Shown here: piece by piece, positions 60,380 to 64,000 of the stretch
Numbering within the stretch: the stretch's first letter is position 1
Layout: every line of letters starts with the position of its first letter
The notes under the pieces: generated by a model
The model's database searches: none
The model's input: only the letters and a program-made list of their open reading frames with translations
What the model was told of the DNA's origin: nothing
Assembly: GCF_027942865.1 (NCBI RefSeq)
Contig: NC_134508.1
Coordinates: forward strand, 32,051,466-32,115,465
From: Odontesthes bonariensis
Lineage: Eukaryota > Chordata > Actinopteri > Atheriniformes > Atherinopsidae
Direction of reading: 5' to 3'
DNA: 64,000 nucleotides
Program-made: the position numbers and the translations under genes

Positions 60380-61312
60380 GACTGCAACAGCTGGCTGATT
60401 ATGCACAGGACCTGATAGGACAACTGGCAGCTACATACAATCAGTTTACAGCAAAAAAAGATTTCAGGTTTCAGAGACCTCTGTTATCTGTGTTGCACTT
60501 ATACACTTTTTGGGACTTCTTCCATAGCCACTGGTTGTACTTGAAGCTGTCGGCCTTTGGCATTGGGGACTCTTGCAGTGTTAATTTTTTTTTTGTCCCC
60601 AAACACTCATGTTTGGTTTCCCTCTGTGAGGGAGGGGAGCTCACTACATCAAAGAGACGGAACTATTTCTGTGTTTTTTTTTTTTTTTTTTGTTTTGTTT
60701 TTTTTTTGTTTTTTTTTTTTTGTTCCTACATGTATTCTAGTTTTATGAATGCAACAGCCTGGAGTTATTTCATCATTTCCGTTGGGGTCTCACGATTCAA
60801 AGCCTTTAACTTGGAACTAACATTTGCTATGATTAGTACATGGGGTCCAGTTTACACGATTTATTTAATTATTTTTAGATTTTATTTAGATTTTTATTAC
60901 TTTTATTTTATGTACATTTTACATCGGTATAGATATTTGAGCCTTCCTACCGTCATGGGACCACGTAATTCACCAAACGGTAAAGAGTCCTCGTCTCTCT
61001 TTGATAGTTGTGCTGCTGTTGTTCGTGGTCTACAAACTGCCGTCTTTGTTTTTCATCAGAAATAACTTTACTTAACTTCTGTACATAATATTTATGTTTG
61101 TCGACAAAACGTCACTTGAACTATTTACTGATGAATACCTTCACCTTTACTCAAAAGGTCTTTTTGGGGGTTCAAGATTTCATCTGAGCAGATTAGTATT
61201 TTAAGTCTGAGACGATGTTCTGGGCCTAAAACGAGCGCTTTCATTGAAACTGTGAGAAAATGACTGTTACCATACTGTCTTTGTGGTGACTTTTTGTACA
61301 CACTGTATATAC

Positions 61313-61318
61313 ATTAAA
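61313..61318 (+). terminator. candidate poly(A) signal of the glutamate carrier
   Basis: ATTAAA about 930 bp after the stop, followed by GTGTTCATGCTTGTGCTTTG, a GT-rich downstream element. The 3' UTR would include the T/G-rich tract at 60676-60722. Confidence 0.5.
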
Positions 61319-61599
61319 TTTGCAGTTCACCCTCTGTGTTCATGCTTGTGCTTTGACTTGATGCTCTATTGAAGCAGTTGGTCAGAAATCCTTGTTGATG
61401 GATATCTATAGATATATTTATGCTTCTACACAAAGCAATAAGTTAACGGGAGCATGTTTTGTGTGACGTAACAGAAGGAAAGGACTTCAGTCATTCTGCC
61501 TGTTTTAATCTAAAAAGTAAGCTCCCTGCCTTCTGTTTTGATCCTCTGTGTGTGTATCTGACTTTTTCAAGGTAACAGAAGTTGTCGTCCCTGGATGTC

Positions 61600-61720
61600 A
61601 CTGATTGATCTTGTAAAAGATCAATTTCTAAAACCCTGAAGAAGGCTCAACAAGCCCTTAAAACGTAAAAAGAGTAATTAAAGTGGCTTTTATGAAAACG
61701 CTACTCAAAGCTGTTAATGG
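61600..61720. repeat. possible Penelope-like or other repeat end
   Basis: The segment 'accctgaagaaggctcaacaagcccttaaaacgt' followed by 'aaagtggcttttat' resembles the CTGA.GAAGGC...GAAACGT motif seen at ends of several fish retroelements. Diverged, with no ends visible. Confidence 0.3.
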
Positions 61721-62849
61721 TCACAACATCCTCGTGAACAGATGAAGGTAAATATCCTCATTTTACTTCGTTTTCTTGGTGCATTTGACACCTTTGATCT
61801 AACCTTGGTTACATGAAAAGAGGGACTCTGATTTAAGTTAAGACCTCATTCAATAAAACACTGCCGTGTCAGCAGTGTTTAGATTTAATAACAATGGAGA
61901 TTTCTTTTAATCACCTTAAAAAGAGTACGGTTGTATTCGGGGTAAATGATAATTAGAATTAGGTGTGGAGATGTGTATGTACCTTAACTACAGTGCAATG
62001 TCCTGGAGATTTTAAGGCATCTTACCACACACTGTTGCTTTACTTCACCATCCTACCTCCAGAGTTGCCAGGTGGATGTATTATGAGCAACTTTGAGCTG
62101 CTCATAAGAACAATTTGCTTGTTTAAGGCCGATCACAAGATCTGGCAACACCAGCTCCGACAGAGTTTGATGCAATAAGACACTTTAGAGGGGAGGGAGA
62201 AACTCTAATGGGCTGAAGCTTTGTGTTACTAGGAATATTGATGTAACTAAGGTTTTGATTGGGACAAGCATGGCAGTCCGGTAGGGGGGATGTAATGGAG
62301 GTGTGAGTCATTGAATGGACTGTGCTCTGTAACCTAAACAGGATTTATGAGCATTTTTTTTTATTACTCAGCATCGATGTGGGACATACTTCATGTATGC
62401 TGGGACATGTTGAGTGATGTCTCTTAATATTCTTATGCAGGTGACGCTCACCTTTTTTTCTGTCATACCCAGTAATGTCATTTACCTCACCAGCCTTCAT
62501 GACAGTAGCTTCTTTTAGAAAATAGATGTCTTAAAGATTTCCTTGTGATCGGTCCTGATTGTTTTGCCATGTAATTGGCTCCCTCTCTGCCAACATTAAG
62601 ACCACCTCTAATTACAGTTATGGGAGTAATGCTTTGAGCCAACAGCTTGGAAACTGCTGCATACCCTGATCTTACCTCGTTTGGATCTCTATCTCCCTGT
62701 TCACTTGCTTTACAGAGCCCCCTGTAGTTTTTCCTCAGAGGACTTTTGTTAGCTTAGGCTGCTAACAAAAATAGCTGATGGTCCCATTTCAGCCAAAGTC
62801 TTTTCTATCTTTATTATACTTTAGTAAAACTCGGAATTCAACATTTTAC

Positions 62850-63075
62850 CATGCAGTCGTCGGGCTTGGCTGCACTGTCGCCTCACAGGTTGGAATCATG
62901 ATGTGAAGACTCTCTTTAGGTACTATGGCCTCCTCCCCAAAAATGTTCCGTTAATTGGATTCTAAATTGACTAGGAATGAGTGTGTCTGTGCATTGTATT
63001 GTTTGTCTCTGTGTTGGCCCTGTGATCGACGACCTGTCTGGGACAAATGGAAAATGCATAGATGGACATGTAGAG
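62850..63075 (+). repeat. degenerate SINE/LINE-tail repeat
   Basis: In order: 'gcactgtcgcctcacag', 'gttaattggattctaaattgac', 'gtctctgtgttggccctgtgat', 'gacctgtctggg', and a terminal 'aaatggaaaatgcatagatgga'. This is the usual order of a very common teleost repeat, with deletions. It is likely the same family as the fragment at 271-345. Confidence 0.65.
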
Positions 63076-64000
63076 CCACGCACGGCCTGATACTTGTTTA
63101 CATAACTGATTTGACGAGCCCATTATTTGATCCTCTGATCAGGGCCTATAATCTGTTTCCCACACCAGTGGGCCTTTTAAGGTCATTGTGCCTGAACTTT
63201 TGATCGGCCTTAATCTGCCTTAAAAAGTAGAGTTGGACAAATATATGTTGATGGGACTGAAGTCAGTCCATTATTTTGCCTGGAAGGTTCTTTATCGCCA
63301 CTGAAAAAACGAATTATGCAGTGAATCCAGTGTCCTTCCTGTTAATGTAATCTATTATTAGTTTTCCTCTTTTTCTGTCGTAACTGAGTGTGTCTGCACC
63401 ATCTCATCAGCAGACCCGCACAGAGAGCCGATGTGTTCAGGAAACTCCACAACCGCAGAATTTACATTGATGCACTCGTCCGCTCTCCTTCTCTGACACT
63501 GAACAGGAAGCGAGCTGACAATCCAGGCACAGCAGAGGCGAAAAACAGAAAACGTGTCAATAAAAGCACCCAGTATTTTTATTACGGTTATAGTTATGAC
63601 ACAAACTGTTCTATAATTCACATCTTATTGGCACGCCAACAAAATTTACATCCACAGGAATTAACACAAAATGCAAACTAGCTCACTGTTACAGTTCAAA
63701 TGGACTCGAGAAGAGATCAGAACAAAATGTTTCTGACCTTGCTGATACATTTGGAGATTTTACAAAAGGCAGTTAATCATCAGACCTTCGTCCCCCTTTG
63801 GGCTGATATCACGTCTACATTTCCTCTATTGTGCTTTACAGTAGAAATACTTGCGAATGGAGGCAGGGGGCAAACACAGCCGTTATGTACAAATTCAAAT
63901 CACGAGAAACTGGCAAATAATCCAGTAGTCGGAAGCTTGACTGTGTGACCGAACGACAAAGAGTAGGCACGTGATGGAAATTTAACCTGCAAAGGTAGGC
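63076..64000. other. intergenic, nothing recognised
   Basis: No exon, repeat end or RNA gene was recognised. Short open frames here show no family similarity. Confidence 0.5.

Noticed and set aside
60376-61065. 229-codon open frame after the glutamate carrier stop
   Set aside because: It overlaps the end of the real CDS in another frame, runs through poly-T tracts (Phe runs), and lies in the 3' UTR. No family similarity.

Overview
The window looks like teleost fish nuclear DNA. Coding exons are short and bounded by GT/AG sites, AT-rich introns carry fish-type transposons, and the gene order (monocarboxylate transporter 1, SYCP1, TSH beta) matches the neighbourhood of human 1p13. I found six protein-coding genes. 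I found no rRNA, tRNA, CRISPR array or prokaryotic feature. Exons were joined by hand from splice sites and reading phase; every joined CDS closes in frame.

Layout. 1-12.7 kb is mostly non-coding: old repeats, two hairpins and possible 5' UTR exons. 12.7-17.1 kb (+) holds slc16a1, a proton-coupled monocarboxylate transporter. 19.6-31.7 kb (+) holds sycp1, the synaptonemal complex transverse filament, in 33 coding exons whose introns carry several well-bounded DNA transposons. 32.4-33.5 kb (-) holds an unnamed mucin-like single-pass membrane protein with a 4 x 78 bp coding VNTR. 34.8-41.7 kb (-) holds slc5a8l, a sodium-coupled monocarboxylate transporter. 43.4-50.8 kb is a young, broken endogenous retrovirus with a tRNA-His-type primer site and two LINE fragments inside it. 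51.1-52.4 kb (+) holds tshb. 56.9-60.4 kb (+) holds a mitochondrial glutamate carrier of the SLC25A22/18 group. The last 3 kb has only repeat remnants.

Function. The genes do not form one pathway. slc16a1 and slc5a8l both move lactate and other short monocarboxylates across the plasma membrane by different coupling ions, and the glutamate carrier feeds mitochondria. sycp1 is meiotic and tshb is a pituitary hormone subunit. Neighbouring genes therefore have very different expected expression.

Most notable. The retrovirus 3' LTR ends only about 140 bp upstream of the likely tshb TATA/Pit-1 promoter and has the same orientation. Its LTRs differ by only about 1% where they align, so the insertion is recent. 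Also notable are a pair of MYB motifs at the sycp1 promoter, a nested hAT-in-hAT insertion with both target duplications preserved, and several long inverted repeats.
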